Below, piece after piece: positions 8,052 to 15,579 of a stretch of DNA of 22,114 nt. This DNA is from JABDGZ01 sp964487685 (GTDB lineage Bacteria; Omnitrophota; Gorgyraeia; Zapsychrales; Fredricksoniimonadaceae), in the NCBI GenBank assembly GCA_964487685.1, contig CAZASA010000031.1:1-22114 (forward strand), in the 5' to 3' direction. The translations under genes and the position numbers were made by a program. The notes under the pieces were generated by a model. The model made no database searches, had not been told where the DNA came from, and saw nothing but the letters and a program-made list of their open reading frames with translations. The number at the start of each line of letters is the position of its first letter. Position 1 is the first letter of the stretch.

Positions 8052-8058
8052 CCCCAAA

Positions 8059-9240
8059 ATGAAGATTTCCCCCCATTATAAAAAACGCCATTTTCGGACA
8101 CGGGTCATCAGAAAGATCAAAGATGTCACGGCCCAAGAATGGAACAAAATATTCCCGGATGTTCCAGAGGGGTATAATTTCCTTAAAACCCTGGATGAAT
8201 CAAAATTAGACCAATTCTCTTTTTATTATATCCTTATTTATGAACGCAAAGAATTAGGTCCTCATGCCGGACACTCGTCATTACTCGTCGGTGCCGCCCC
8301 GTGTTTTACGGTCAATTATTCCCTGGATACCAGCATCAACGGCCCCATGCGCCAGATTTCTAACGCGATCACCAAGGTATTCCCCCATATATTCAGCATC
8401 AAAGCGCTTGTTTGCGGTATTCCGATGGGTCAGGGACAAATAGGAATGGTTGGGTTTACTTCAGCAATCCTTGAGGCCATAGAACGGCGTATGGAAGCCC
8501 TAGCCCGCAAGATCAATGCCCCTATCGTTGCTTTCAAAGATTTTGATAAGTCCTATGATCATTTCTTTAATTCTCTGTTAAAGAAAAATTATTTAAAGAT
8601 CGATAGTTTACCCATGACCCGCCTGAAGCTTGATTTTACTGATTTCGAAGATTATTTAAGATCACTCAGCGGTGCCACCCGATATGATTTTCGACGAAAA
8701 CTAAAAAAAGCATCCACCATCCAGATCGAATCAAGCGTGTTGAGCGAGCTTAACGAAACGGCCCTTGAAGAAGTTTATGACCTGTATCTTCAATCAGTCG
8801 AGGCCCATGATATGGGCTTTGAGGTCGTCCCCAAAGACTTCTTTCGCCTGGCTTCAAAGAACATGCCTGATGAAACTAAGTTCTTTCTGTTTCGGATCAA
8901 CGGAAAATTAGCCGCCTTTGTCTTCTGCCTGGTCTCAAAAGATGTGTTGCTTGACTACTATTTGGGACTAGAATATAACCTTTCCCGTGAATACCACCTG
9001 TATTTTGTCAAATTCAAAGAAGTCATGAACTGGTGTTTTGCTCACGGGATCAAAACCTATGACATGGGCACGACCGGATATGAGCCCAAGCGAAGGCTCA
9101 ATTTTGAACTGGTCGATGTATACCTTTATGTCAAGATCCGCCATAAGATGCTCCACCCATTTTTAAAATGCATCAGCGGGCTCTTAAAATTTGAGAACTT
9201 TGACCCTATACTTAAACAATGGAAAAGATCATTAAAATAA
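8059..9240 (+). CDS. FemAB/GNAT-like acyltransferase (BioF2-like acetyltransferase fold)
   Basis: 393 residues from the ATG at 8059. The C-terminal half (about 205-385) looks like the GNAT-type domain found in FemAB-like and 'peptidogalycan biosynthesis' proteins. It has GATRYDFRRKLKKA, then LYLQSVEAHDMGFEVVPKDFF, FRINGKLAAFVFCL with YYLGLEYN, and finally KTYDMGTTGYEPKRRLNFEL. Family members transfer amino acids or acyl groups onto envelope precursors or lipids; the substrate here is unknown. No signal peptide or membrane segment is seen. Residues 67-73 (GPHAGHS) derive from a copy of the repeat also found in the LMF gene. The last bases overlap the first transporter gene (start 9219), so the three plus-strand genes form one operon. 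Confidence 0.65.
   Translation: MKISPHYKKRHFRTRVIRKIKDVTAQEWNKIFPDVPEGYNFLKTLDESKLDQFSFYYILIYERKELGPHAGHSSLLVGAAPCFTVNYSLDTSINGPMRQISNAITKVFPHIFSIKALVCGIPMGQGQIGMVGFTSAILEAIERRMEALARKINAPIVAFKDFDKSYDHFFNSLLKKNYLKIDSLPMTRLKLDFTDFEDYLRSLSGATRYDFRRKLKKASTIQIESSVLSELNETALEEVYDLYLQSVEAHDMGFEVVPKDFFRLASKNMPDETKFFLFRINGKLAAFVFCLVSKDVLLDYYLGLEYNLSREYHLYFVKFKEVMNWCFAHGIKTYDMGTTGYEPKRRLNFELVDVYLYVKIRHKMLHPFLKCISGLLKFENFDPILKQWKRSLK
8257..8277 (+). repeat. Partial copy of the palindromic repeat inside the FemAB-like gene
   Basis: These 21 bases are identical to the reverse complement of 2508-2528. The shared sequence begins with G followed by GTCCTCATGCCGGACACTCG, and contains the short inverted repeat GTCC/GGAC. 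Both copies are read in the same frame of their host genes, giving GPHAGHS. The flanking CCCGC/GCGGG stem of the other copy is absent here. Confidence 0.7.
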
Positions 9241-9638
9241 ACCAACTACCGCTTAAAGTTTTCCTGTTCATTGTGCTCAATGACTTGATCGACACCACTG
9301 CCCAACTACTCATGAAAAAAGGGGTTGGTTTCGATGACCCCAACAGCGTAACTTCCTTTATTCATTTCCTTTTTAATTTTTCAAATCATAATATTTTTTA
9401 CTTTTGGCTGGGATTAGCTGTTTATACCTCGAATTTCTTTTTATGGATGAAGATCCTTACAAAAATTGACTTGAGCGTTGCCCTTCCCCTGGCCTGTGCC
9501 GGTTATATTTTTATCCCGATCGCTTCTGTATTTTTCCTGCACGAACATGTCATGCCCTTGCGCTGGTTAGGGCTTGTGTTGATCCTGTCAGGGATCTACT
9601 TTATATCTAACAGCAAGTCCTCGCAGGTGACGACATGA
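9219..9638 (+). CDS. Half-size EamA/SMR-like (DMT superfamily) membrane transporter subunit 1
   Basis: 139 residues with four hydrophobic helices, the size of a single EamA repeat or of ArnE/ArnF and SMR proteins. Typical features are the N-terminal helix with DTTAQLLMKKG, then the helix with NFFLWMKILTKIDLSVALPL, and the GYIFIPIASVFFLHEHV segment followed by RWLGLVLILSGIYFIS. The N-terminus overlaps the acyltransferase gene by 22 bases. The stop overlaps the next gene in an ATGA arrangement. Small DMT proteins work as dimers, and two adjacent unequal genes usually make a heterodimer, as in flippases of lipid-linked sugars or exporters of small cations. Which of these applies here cannot be told. 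Confidence 0.78.
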   Translation: MEKIIKINQLPLKVFLFIVLNDLIDTTAQLLMKKGVGFDDPNSVTSFIHFLFNFSNHNIFYFWLGLAVYTSNFFLWMKILTKIDLSVALPLACAGYIFIPIASVFFLHEHVMPLRWLGLVLILSGIYFISNSKSSQVTT

Positions 9639-10006
9639 ATAAAGCCCTTATCCTTGTCCTCATCGCTGAATTTTGGCTCACCACTGGGCAGATCTGTTTT
9701 AAAAAGAGTGCCAATCGCCTTAATGCCGAATTGACCGGGCATAAGCCATGGGTCATTCAATTATTAGAACGTGTTTTTCGTTTTCCGACACTTTGGATAG
9801 GTGCTGCGGCAATGATGGCGGGATTGCTGACGTGGTTTGCTGCTTTGGCAAGCGGTCAATTAAGCTATGTCTATTTACTGGGAAGCATCCAGTACATCTT
9901 CGTCCTTATCGCCTCGTATTTCTTCCTCAATGAAAAAATTGACAACGCCAAATTGATCGGGACCTTGCTTATTACCTTAGGGATCATTCTAACAGCGATA
10001 AGTTAA
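9635..10006 (+). CDS. Half-size EamA/SMR-like (DMT superfamily) membrane transporter subunit 2
   Basis: 123 residues, four hydrophobic helices. Markers are LIAEFWLTTGQICFKKSANRL at the first helix, LTWFAALASGQLSYVYLLGS in the middle, and IASYFFLNEKIDNAKLIGTLLITLGIIL at the end, all typical of the EamA fold. AGGTGA lies a few bases before the ATG. It overlaps the previous transporter gene by four bases, so the two are probably produced in equal amounts and pair as a heterodimer. Its TAA stop overlaps the stop of the convergent aminotransferase gene in the tetranucleotide TTAA at 10003-10006. Confidence 0.78.
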   Translation: MNKALILVLIAEFWLTTGQICFKKSANRLNAELTGHKPWVIQLLERVFRFPTLWIGAAAMMAGLLTWFAALASGQLSYVYLLGSIQYIFVLIASYFFLNEKIDNAKLIGTLLITLGIILTAIS

Positions 10007-11409
10007 ACTGATGATTTTAATGCCTGCTGCAGGGCTTCTTCGAAGAGATCTAGGGCCAGGTCTATTTCCTGCTCGGTGATATATAAGGAAGGCGCCAGGG
10101 TAAAGACATTCTTGTAATAGCCACCGATATCAAGTACGAGCCCACGCTTTTTACCGCCGGTGGTAAGCTCACCTTTCAAGCCTATATTCATGATCGCATC
10201 TGTCAGCGCTCGGTTTGGAGTAAACCCGTCCTTCTGGCACATTTCAATGCGCAAGGCTAGCCCTAAGCCATCCACATCCCCGATATACGGGTATTTTTTC
10301 TGGAGTATTTTAAGCTTTTTAAGAAAATAGGCACCCTTTTGAGGGACATCCACATCAAAATTTGAATCTTCGATCAGGTCCATCACTGCAAGACCGGCCG
10401 CGGTCCCTAAGGGATTGGAAGAGAATGTTGAATGGGTCATGCCTGGTCCAAAAACTTCCGGAGAGATAAGTTCTTCCTTGGCCCAGATCCCTGAAATAGG
10501 ATTAAGCCCATTGGTCAGGGCCTTACCAAAGACGATGATGTCCGGGACCACATCAAAATGTTCAATGGACCATAATTTACCGGTACGGTAAAAGCCCATC
10601 TGGATCTCGTCGGCGACAAATAATACATGGTATTTATCGAGGGTTTTCTTTAATTCTTTAAAGTAATTCATGGGGGGAACAATATAGCCACCGGTGGCTT
10701 GCACCGGTTCAACAAAAAAAGCCCCGTACTCACAATTATTGTTCTTTGGATTCACGACGGAATAATATTCCGATTCAAATAATTTCTGAAATGGCTTTAA
10801 GCAAGAAAGATCACAACAGCCGCCTTTTTCGTGAGTGGCCGTGCATCGAAAACGGTATGGATAAGGGATAAAATGGGCCCTGTCGGAAAAATGACCGAAA
10901 TTCTCGCGGTAACGATAACTGGAAGTCAGGGCGGTTGCCGCCAGGGTACGCCCATGGTATCCGCCCATAAAGGCGAACACCGGGATCTTGCCTGTATAAT
11001 TGCGCACAACCTTGATCGCATCTTCAATGGCTTGCGCTCCCCCGACGTTAAAATGCACCCGGCCTTTGACGCCGAATTTTTTCTCAATGTCCTGGGAGAT
11101 CCTTGAAGCCAGCTTGATCTTTTCTTCATGAAGATATTGGCAGGCTAATTGCGGGAGCGTGTCGATCTGCTTTTTAAGCACATCGTTAAGACGTTTGTTC
11201 TTATACCCAAAATTGGCCGCGGAATACCACATCTGAAGGTCTAAGTATTCAGTGCCTTTGGTATCATATAAATAAATGCCCTCAGCTTCGCGAAAAATAT
11301 TCAACTGCTTGGCATAATGGACAGTGTCGCCCCAAGAACAATATTTAGACTCAAGCGCCAATAATTGTTCATCGGTCATCTGTTCTTGTTCAATTAGTTT
11401 TTCGGCCAT
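10003..11409 (-). CDS. Class III pyridoxal-phosphate aminotransferase
   Basis: 468 residues. It has the class III pattern: FNVGGAQAIEDAIK near 120-133, then GGYHGRTLAATALT, FFVEPVQATGGYIVPP, the cofactor-binding aspartate D267 in LFVADEIQMGFYRTG, and lysine K296 in FGKALTNG, expected to hold PLP. Enzymes of this class move an amino group between an omega- or beta-amino compound and a keto acid, or act on diaminobutyrate, ornithine or putrescine; I cannot choose. An unusual cysteine-rich loop, C189 and GGCCDLSC (C198, C199, C203), may bind metal. The start overlaps the HAD phosphatase gene by 20 bases. It is the last gene of the FabF-led cluster, so it may act on a product of that pathway. Confidence 0.85.
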   Translation of the reverse strand: MAEKLIEQEQMTDEQLLALESKYCSWGDTVHYAKQLNIFREAEGIYLYDTKGTEYLDLQMWYSAANFGYKNKRLNDVLKKQIDTLPQLACQYLHEEKIKLASRISQDIEKKFGVKGRVHFNVGGAQAIEDAIKVVRNYTGKIPVFAFMGGYHGRTLAATALTSSYRYRENFGHFSDRAHFIPYPYRFRCTATHEKGGCCDLSCLKPFQKLFESEYYSVVNPKNNNCEYGAFFVEPVQATGGYIVPPMNYFKELKKTLDKYHVLFVADEIQMGFYRTGKLWSIEHFDVVPDIIVFGKALTNGLNPISGIWAKEELISPEVFGPGMTHSTFSSNPLGTAAGLAVMDLIEDSNFDVDVPQKGAYFLKKLKILQKKYPYIGDVDGLGLALRIEMCQKDGFTPNRALTDAIMNIGLKGELTTGGKKRGLVLDIGGYYKNVFTLAPSLYITEQEIDLALDLFEEALQQALKSSV

Positions 11410-12118
11410 AGTTCAATAGTTGCTGGAAATAATGGTGCACATCACCCAGGTCCTTATAAGCGATGCACGGCAGTTCTTCCTTGTTCATAAAGCTCAATAA
11501 TTTGTCCTTGGCAAAGACGATGTCTGAGACTTTCGCCGGACAAAAATCCGAGCGGCCATCACCGACGTAAACGATCAACTTATTCTCAGTCTTGTCCTTG
11601 GTCAAATGGATCTTTTTGCAATGGGCGCAAGAAAGGCAAAATGGGTTATCATAGGGAAAGGTCGGGATGATATGTTCACGGTAAAAACGCAGCGTGTTGC
11701 CGTATACCTTCAGGTCATAGATCCCATGGTATTCCAGTATCCATTTGATGATATAGGTGAAATTATCACTTAAGATAACCGGCTTGATGCCTTCTCGAAC
11801 AAGCAGGGATAATAATTGGTGAAAATGGGGATCAAGCTCGACTTTTTTAAGGAATTTGTGCAAGGCACTTTTGGTGACCCGCACATTCCTTAACTGTCCT
11901 TCCAGGCATTCCTTGGTACCGATCTTTTCCTCATGCCAGGCCTTTTCCAGGACCTCCCATTGGTCATTGATAGAGAAACGGCGGATGACATCATCCAATA
12001 CGTCGGACGTCGTCATGGTATTGTCAAAATCCAAAAACACCCGGCAATTGGACAAAACGATCGGTGATTTATAATGAAGCTTGGTTTCTAACTGAGTCAG
12101 GCGGTTGATAAATGGCAT
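11390..12118 (-). CDS. HAD-IB phosphatase, MtnX-like
   Basis: 242 residues. The HAD motifs are complete: motif I LDFDNTMT with nucleophile D30 and D32; motif II VILSDN with S117; a lysine in the CKK/K168 area as motif III candidate; and motif IV GDGRSD at 186-191. The cap insert and the C161xxC164xxC167K element are like the MtnX/phosphoserine phosphatase-like group (2-hydroxy-3-keto-5-methylthiopentenyl-1-phosphate phosphatases and relatives). No other methionine-salvage gene is nearby, so that pathway is doubtful; a phosphorylated intermediate of this cluster is more likely. It begins six bases after the alpha/beta hydrolase stop and overlaps the aminotransferase by 20 bases. Confidence 0.78.
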   Translation of the reverse strand: MPFINRLTQLETKLHYKSPIVLSNCRVFLDFDNTMTTSDVLDDVIRRFSINDQWEVLEKAWHEEKIGTKECLEGQLRNVRVTKSALHKFLKKVELDPHFHQLLSLLVREGIKPVILSDNFTYIIKWILEYHGIYDLKVYGNTLRFYREHIIPTFPYDNPFCLSCAHCKKIHLTKDKTENKLIVYVGDGRSDFCPAKVSDIVFAKDKLLSFMNKEELPCIAYKDLGDVHHYFQQLLNYGRKTN

Positions 12119-12124
12119 ATGATT

Positions 12125-13012
12125 TTAAGTGAGATTGGGTTGGCCGGAAAAAAATCGCTGCATATGCATGGCAACGGAATTGCGTTCCTGGTCAGCCGTG
12201 ATGATATGGTAGGAATTATGCAGGAGCACTATTTCCTTACGGTCAGACCTGACCCGGTTATAAATGAATTGGGAATTACGCACACTGCTCATATCATCGT
12301 GTTTGGCCTGGATAAGCTGGACCGGGATTGAAATGTCCTGCAATCGAGCGCTTAAATGTTTGACTAATTTTTCAAGTTGATACAATAATGTAACCGGGAA
12401 GAACGGATATCCGTATTGGTGCACGGACTCCATATTATCAAGTTCAGCTTTGCAGTAAAATTCATGGATACGCCGGCGTACCGCTTCATTCTTGATCCCA
12501 TAAGGCGGCTCTTCTTTGAAATAAAAAAAGTATTTTAAAGGGGTTTTATAAGCTAATGGCAGGAAAAAACTGTACCACGGCGTATTCCATCCATCATAAA
12601 ATAAAGTAGGCGAAAGACAGCTGACACCGGCGATCCCTGTCTTGAATTCATCGGCCAATAACAAGGCCAATAAGGCACCCATGGAAAGTCCACCGGCGTA
12701 AACATGCTTGTACTTGCCCTGGATCTGAAGATAGCACTGACGGACGGTCTGATAAAAATCCTGCCATTTACTCATCTGAAGAATATGGATCGGCGCCCCG
12801 TGATTGGCCAAACGCGGACAATAAACAGCATAGCCTTGACGGTTCAAATAATTGGCCAAAAACCTCATCTCATGCGGTGTCCCTGTCATGCCATGAATAA
12901 GAATGATGGCCTCGCCATTCTGGCCTGGCAATTCAAAACCATTATCAGGTAAAACCGCCTTGATCTTGGGCTTAAATAAATTTTTTAAATTTGCTGAGAA
13001 TTTTACCGCCAT
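12125..13012 (-). CDS. Alpha/beta hydrolase (carboxylesterase/monoacylglycerol lipase-like)
   Basis: 295 residues. Oxyanion-type HGMTG at 40-44 is followed by TPHEMRFLANYL and GYAVYCPRLANHG, where relatives usually have GHG. Then comes the nucleophile elbow GLSMG with S110. The acid is D239 or D240 (AKHDDMSS) and the histidine is H269 (NSYHIIT), giving a complete catalytic triad. The pattern is that of Est30-like carboxylesterases and monoacylglycerol lipases. No signal peptide is visible, so it is cytoplasmic. It starts nine bases after the ACP stop, so it may act as a thioesterase or esterase that releases the acyl product made on this ACP. That role is inferred from context. Confidence 0.82.
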   Translation of the reverse strand: MAVKFSANLKNLFKPKIKAVLPDNGFELPGQNGEAIILIHGMTGTPHEMRFLANYLNRQGYAVYCPRLANHGAPIHILQMSKWQDFYQTVRQCYLQIQGKYKHVYAGGLSMGALLALLLADEFKTGIAGVSCLSPTLFYDGWNTPWYSFFLPLAYKTPLKYFFYFKEEPPYGIKNEAVRRRIHEFYCKAELDNMESVHQYGYPFFPVTLLYQLEKLVKHLSARLQDISIPVQLIQAKHDDMSSVRNSQFIYNRVRSDRKEIVLLHNSYHIITADQERNSVAMHMQRFFSGQPNLT

Positions 13013-13021
13013 AGAGCTAAT

Positions 13022-13270
13022 TTATCCTTTTTTCTGGGAAGCAATATAATCCACAATATTTTTTACGGTTTTGGCCTCATAAAGCGCCGCATCAGGGATC
13101 TTCAGGTCGAATTTTTCTTCCAATTCAAAGGCGATCTCAACCGACCCAAAAGAATCGACACCAAGATCTTCGACCAAGCGGGCCTCCGCGTTGATCTTGC
13201 TTATATCCATCGTCAATTGTTTAGCTAAAATTTCCTTAACCGTTGTTTCAATGGAATTGTAATCAGCCAT
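13022..13270 (-). CDS. Acyl carrier protein
   Basis: 82 residues from the ATG at 13270. The frame is open to 13318, but that would overlap fabF and precede the conserved start; AAGGAG lies 11 bases upstream of the chosen ATG. The attachment site for 4'-phosphopantetheine is S40 in EDLGVDSFGSVEIAFELEE. The usual DSLD is DSFG here, a departure that suggests a specialised carrier and not the main housekeeping ACP. The rest shows the four-helix pattern, with ISKINAEARL, LKIPDAALYEAKTVKNIVDY. It sits five bases after fabF, so the two are co-expressed and probable partners. Confidence 0.9.
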   Translation of the reverse strand: MADYNSIETTVKEILAKQLTMDISKINAEARLVEDLGVDSFGSVEIAFELEEKFDLKIPDAALYEAKTVKNIVDYIASQKKG

Positions 13271-13275
13271 GAATA

Positions 13276-14523
13276 TTATTCTCCTTGGAATTTTGAAAAA
13301 ACCAAACACGCATTGCAATTACCGAAACCGAATGAATTGGACAAAACAGTATTTAATTTTGCCTGACGTCCTTCAAGCGGCACATAATCCAGGTCACATT
13401 CCGGGTCTTTGTCCTTATAATTAATGGTCGGCGGTATAAATTGGTCCTTAATCGCCATGGCGCAGACCACCGCTTCAATGCCTCCCGCAGCGCCCAGGCT
13501 GTGGCCTATCATCGATTTCGTTGATGAGATCGGGACCTTATACGCCCTATCTCCAAAAACACTTTTAATGGCCTTGGTCTCTGACCTGTCATTGGCGACA
13601 GTTGAGGTCGCGTGGGCATTGATATAATCAACATCCCCGATTGTTAATCCCGCATCTTTCAACGCATCAGCCATGCCTCTTGCCGCGTCATCACCGGTCA
13701 AATCAGGCATCACCATATGTTTTGCCCCTGAATTACTGGCATATCCAGTTACTTCGGCATAGATCGGGGCGTTCCGTTTAAGCGCATGGTTCAATTCTTC
13801 TAAAATAATACCGCCGCCGCCCTCACTTAAGACAAAACCATCACGCTTAAGATCAAATGGACGGGACGCTTCTTGAGGCACATCGTTCTTCTTGGATACA
13901 ACCCTTAATGCGCAATATGCTCCGAAATTTAAACGCGTGATTGGTGCCTCAACCCCGCCGGTAACACATATATCCATATCTCCCCATTGGACCTTGCGAA
14001 AAGCCTCTCCGATGGCATGGCTCGCCGAAGCACAGGCGGTTGAGATCACCATGTTAGGCCCTAAAAATCCATAACGAATAGCAATATGGCTTGATACAGC
14101 ATTAGGAGAGATCCGCGGTACTGAAGAAGGGTTAATGCGATTTACCCCTTTCTCAAGGATCGCTACCATTTGCTCTTCATGGAACATCATCCCGCCCAAA
14201 CCGGAACCGATGATCACTCCTACCCTTTGCTTATCCAGGGCCTCCAGATCTAATTTACTGTCCTTTATGGCCATCTCAGAGCAGGCCAAACCAAAATGCA
14301 CAAATCTATCGACCTTTTTAGCTACTTCCACCGGCATAAAATGGCTGGGATCAAAATCTCTGATCTCACCGGCTATTTTGGTATCTAGGTCATCCGTATT
14401 AAATACAGTGATCTTCCCAATACCTGAACGGCCTTCCCTGTTTGCCTTCCAAAAACTGTCCCGGCCAATACCGTTACATGCAACCACGCCCAAGCCGGTT
14501 ATTACCACACGCCTTTTATTCAT
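13276..14523 (-). CDS. Beta-ketoacyl-ACP synthase II-like (FabF family)
   Basis: 415 residues, full length. The catalytic triad is complete: C164 (STACASASHA), H304 (NAHATSTVAND) and H341 (STKSMIGHSLGAAGG), numbered nearly as in E. coli FabF, with K336 also present. It condenses an acyl primer with malonyl-ACP in the cytoplasm. Two departures are visible: NAHAT replaces the common NAHGT, and the C-terminal loop reads FGFGNCNACLVF where FGFGGTN is usual. That loop helps gate the substrate pocket. An AAGGG ten bases before the ATG fits as a ribosome binding site. First gene of the five-gene cluster and followed directly by an ACP. It may be a specialised synthase and not the housekeeping one. 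Confidence 0.9.
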   Translation of the reverse strand: MNKRRVVITGLGVVACNGIGRDSFWKANREGRSGIGKITVFNTDDLDTKIAGEIRDFDPSHFMPVEVAKKVDRFVHFGLACSEMAIKDSKLDLEALDKQRVGVIIGSGLGGMMFHEEQMVAILEKGVNRINPSSVPRISPNAVSSHIAIRYGFLGPNMVISTACASASHAIGEAFRKVQWGDMDICVTGGVEAPITRLNFGAYCALRVVSKKNDVPQEASRPFDLKRDGFVLSEGGGGIILEELNHALKRNAPIYAEVTGYASNSGAKHMVMPDLTGDDAARGMADALKDAGLTIGDVDYINAHATSTVANDRSETKAIKSVFGDRAYKVPISSTKSMIGHSLGAAGGIEAVVCAMAIKDQFIPPTINYKDKDPECDLDYVPLEGRQAKLNTVLSNSFGFGNCNACLVFSKFQGE

Positions 14524-14593
14524 TGAGAAATAGCCCTTACTATTTTATCTTAATATTATATTCCAATATTAATTAGAATTTCATTAAATGTTA

Positions 14594-14621
14594 ATTATAA
14601 AATCTTAATTCCTTACTCCAA
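14594..14621 (-). promoter_or_regulatory. Sigma-70-like promoter of the fabF cluster
   Basis: On the minus strand TTGGAG (14616-14621) and a perfect TATAAT (14594-14599) are 16 bases apart. Transcription would begin about 65 bases before the fabF ATG. The rest of 14524-14731 is AT-rich and holds no gene. A second candidate, an extended -10 TGCTATAGT further upstream, lacks a good -35 box. Confidence 0.5.
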
Positions 14622-14731
14622 CCCTTTGAACAGCTTAGGGAAAGAGATAAATACCCTCCTAAAAGATAGTCGGCTACTATAGCACAAATTGGGTAAAAAT
14701 GAGAAGGAATTTTGTAATTATCCTCTTGAGG

Positions 14732-15160
14732 TCAAAACTTGAAATTCGCCCCGTTTGCCGATAAAGTAGGACCGTCATCATTGACACTTTCCGCGGTATC
14801 CGGGTTAAACACAGCCAGAAGATTTTCTTTATCGATCCACTTTTTCATTTGGTCTGGGCTTAAGATCTTGGATAATTTATTATACTCATCATCTTTTAAA
14901 CCTTTTAAAGTGGTTTTTACGGCCACATGATCGATAATACCCTGGCCTTGGACCTGTTGTAATATGTCCATTCGTTTGGCCAAATAATCCTTAACAATAG
15001 GGGTGATAGCATCTACCTGGCTGTCCGTCAAATTCAATACTTTTTGCATCTTGTTGACCTTATAAGAAACGTTTGACTGCACATCCACTTCTTCGGCGCA
15101 AAGCATGGTGCTTAAAGACAAAGTAAGGATTAAAAGACTGAAAAAACACTTTTGAACCAT
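14732..15160 (-). CDS. Exported Spy/CpxP-like (LTxxQ) periplasmic protein
   Basis: 142 residues. The first 21 or so form a signal peptide (CFFSLLILTLSLSTMLCA), probably cut before EEVDVQ. The mature part is helical and carries two LTxxQ-type motifs, LTDSQ (in LNLTDSQVDAITPIV) and LSPDQ (in LSKILSPDQMKKW), the hallmark of Spy and CpxP. Those proteins are periplasmic chaperones or stress sensors. The C-terminal tail (AESVNDDGPTLSANG) looks disordered. The start is 13 bases after the stop of the small secreted nuclease-like gene, so both are probably in one transcript. An alternative is a partner that restrains that protein. Confidence 0.65.
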   Translation of the reverse strand: MVQKCFFSLLILTLSLSTMLCAEEVDVQSNVSYKVNKMQKVLNLTDSQVDAITPIVKDYLAKRMDILQQVQGQGIIDHVAVKTTLKGLKDDEYNKLSKILSPDQMKKWIDKENLLAVFNPDTAESVNDDGPTLSANGANFKF

Positions 15161-15173
15161 GATTTTTCCCCTT

Positions 15174-15557
15174 TTAATGATTAAGCCAATAGATATACTC
15201 AGTTTTATAATAAGTACGGATTCGGCCTCTTTTGGTCATAACGGCGAATTCGCCCGTGCTTAGCCTAAAATGCTCAATATCGCCATTAAACCTGGTTTTT
15301 TCCAGAATATCTCCACCCGGGTCTGCATCTAAAAGCGCCCGTGCCCCTTCTAAATATTGTTCCTGGGTGATCTTCCCGAATTGATACCCGTGCTTGAGAA
15401 AATGCTCCTCCAACTGACCCGGGGCAAAATTACCAGCCCTGACAACGGTAGCATACGAGGATGCAAAAGACTGCTGATGGCAAAATGGTGTTGAAATACC
15501 AATGACAATGAACAATAAAAATCGAAAAATAAATCTGCTGCGGGTAAAATTATTCAA
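15174..15557 (-). CDS. Small secreted protein resembling polymorphic-toxin nuclease domains
   Basis: 127 residues from a TTG at 15557, chosen because GAAGGG lies six bases upstream and translation then opens with a clean signal peptide (RFIFRFLLFIVIGIS, cleavage likely after QSFA). An earlier TTG at 15575 lacks such a site. The mature part resembles the C-terminal domains of polymorphic toxins with a predicted barnase/EndoU-like (BECR) RNase fold: LEEHFLKHGYQFGKITQEQY, then KTRFNGDIEHFRLSTGEFAV and RGRIRTYYK. The histidine of HFxKHG, the Arg/Asn pair and the final RTYYK are the kind of positions expected to act on RNA. It is a free-standing secreted domain with no long carrier. The family match is from memory and moderate in strength. 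Confidence 0.55.
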   Translation of the reverse strand: MNNFTRSRFIFRFLLFIVIGISTPFCHQQSFASSYATVVRAGNFAPGQLEEHFLKHGYQFGKITQEQYLEGARALLDADPGGDILEKTRFNGDIEHFRLSTGEFAVMTKRGRIRTYYKTEYIYWLNH

Positions 15558-15579
15558 TTGTAACCCTTCACCCAAAATA

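Noticed and set aside
7951..8058. Start of the FemAB-like protein at the ATG 7951
   Set aside because: It lies upstream of the best promoter on that strand and within the other gene's start; the added residues do not look like part of the domain.
7958..8101. N-terminal extension of the fused transporter/spermidine synthase protein to 8101
   Set aside because: It overlaps the promoter and start of the divergent gene, has no membrane or signal character, and the promoter at 7964-7992 would lie inside it.
14732..15160. Lipoprotein signal in the Spy-like protein
   Set aside because: The residue before the cysteine is leucine, so the lipobox rule is not met; ordinary signal peptide cleavage is more likely.
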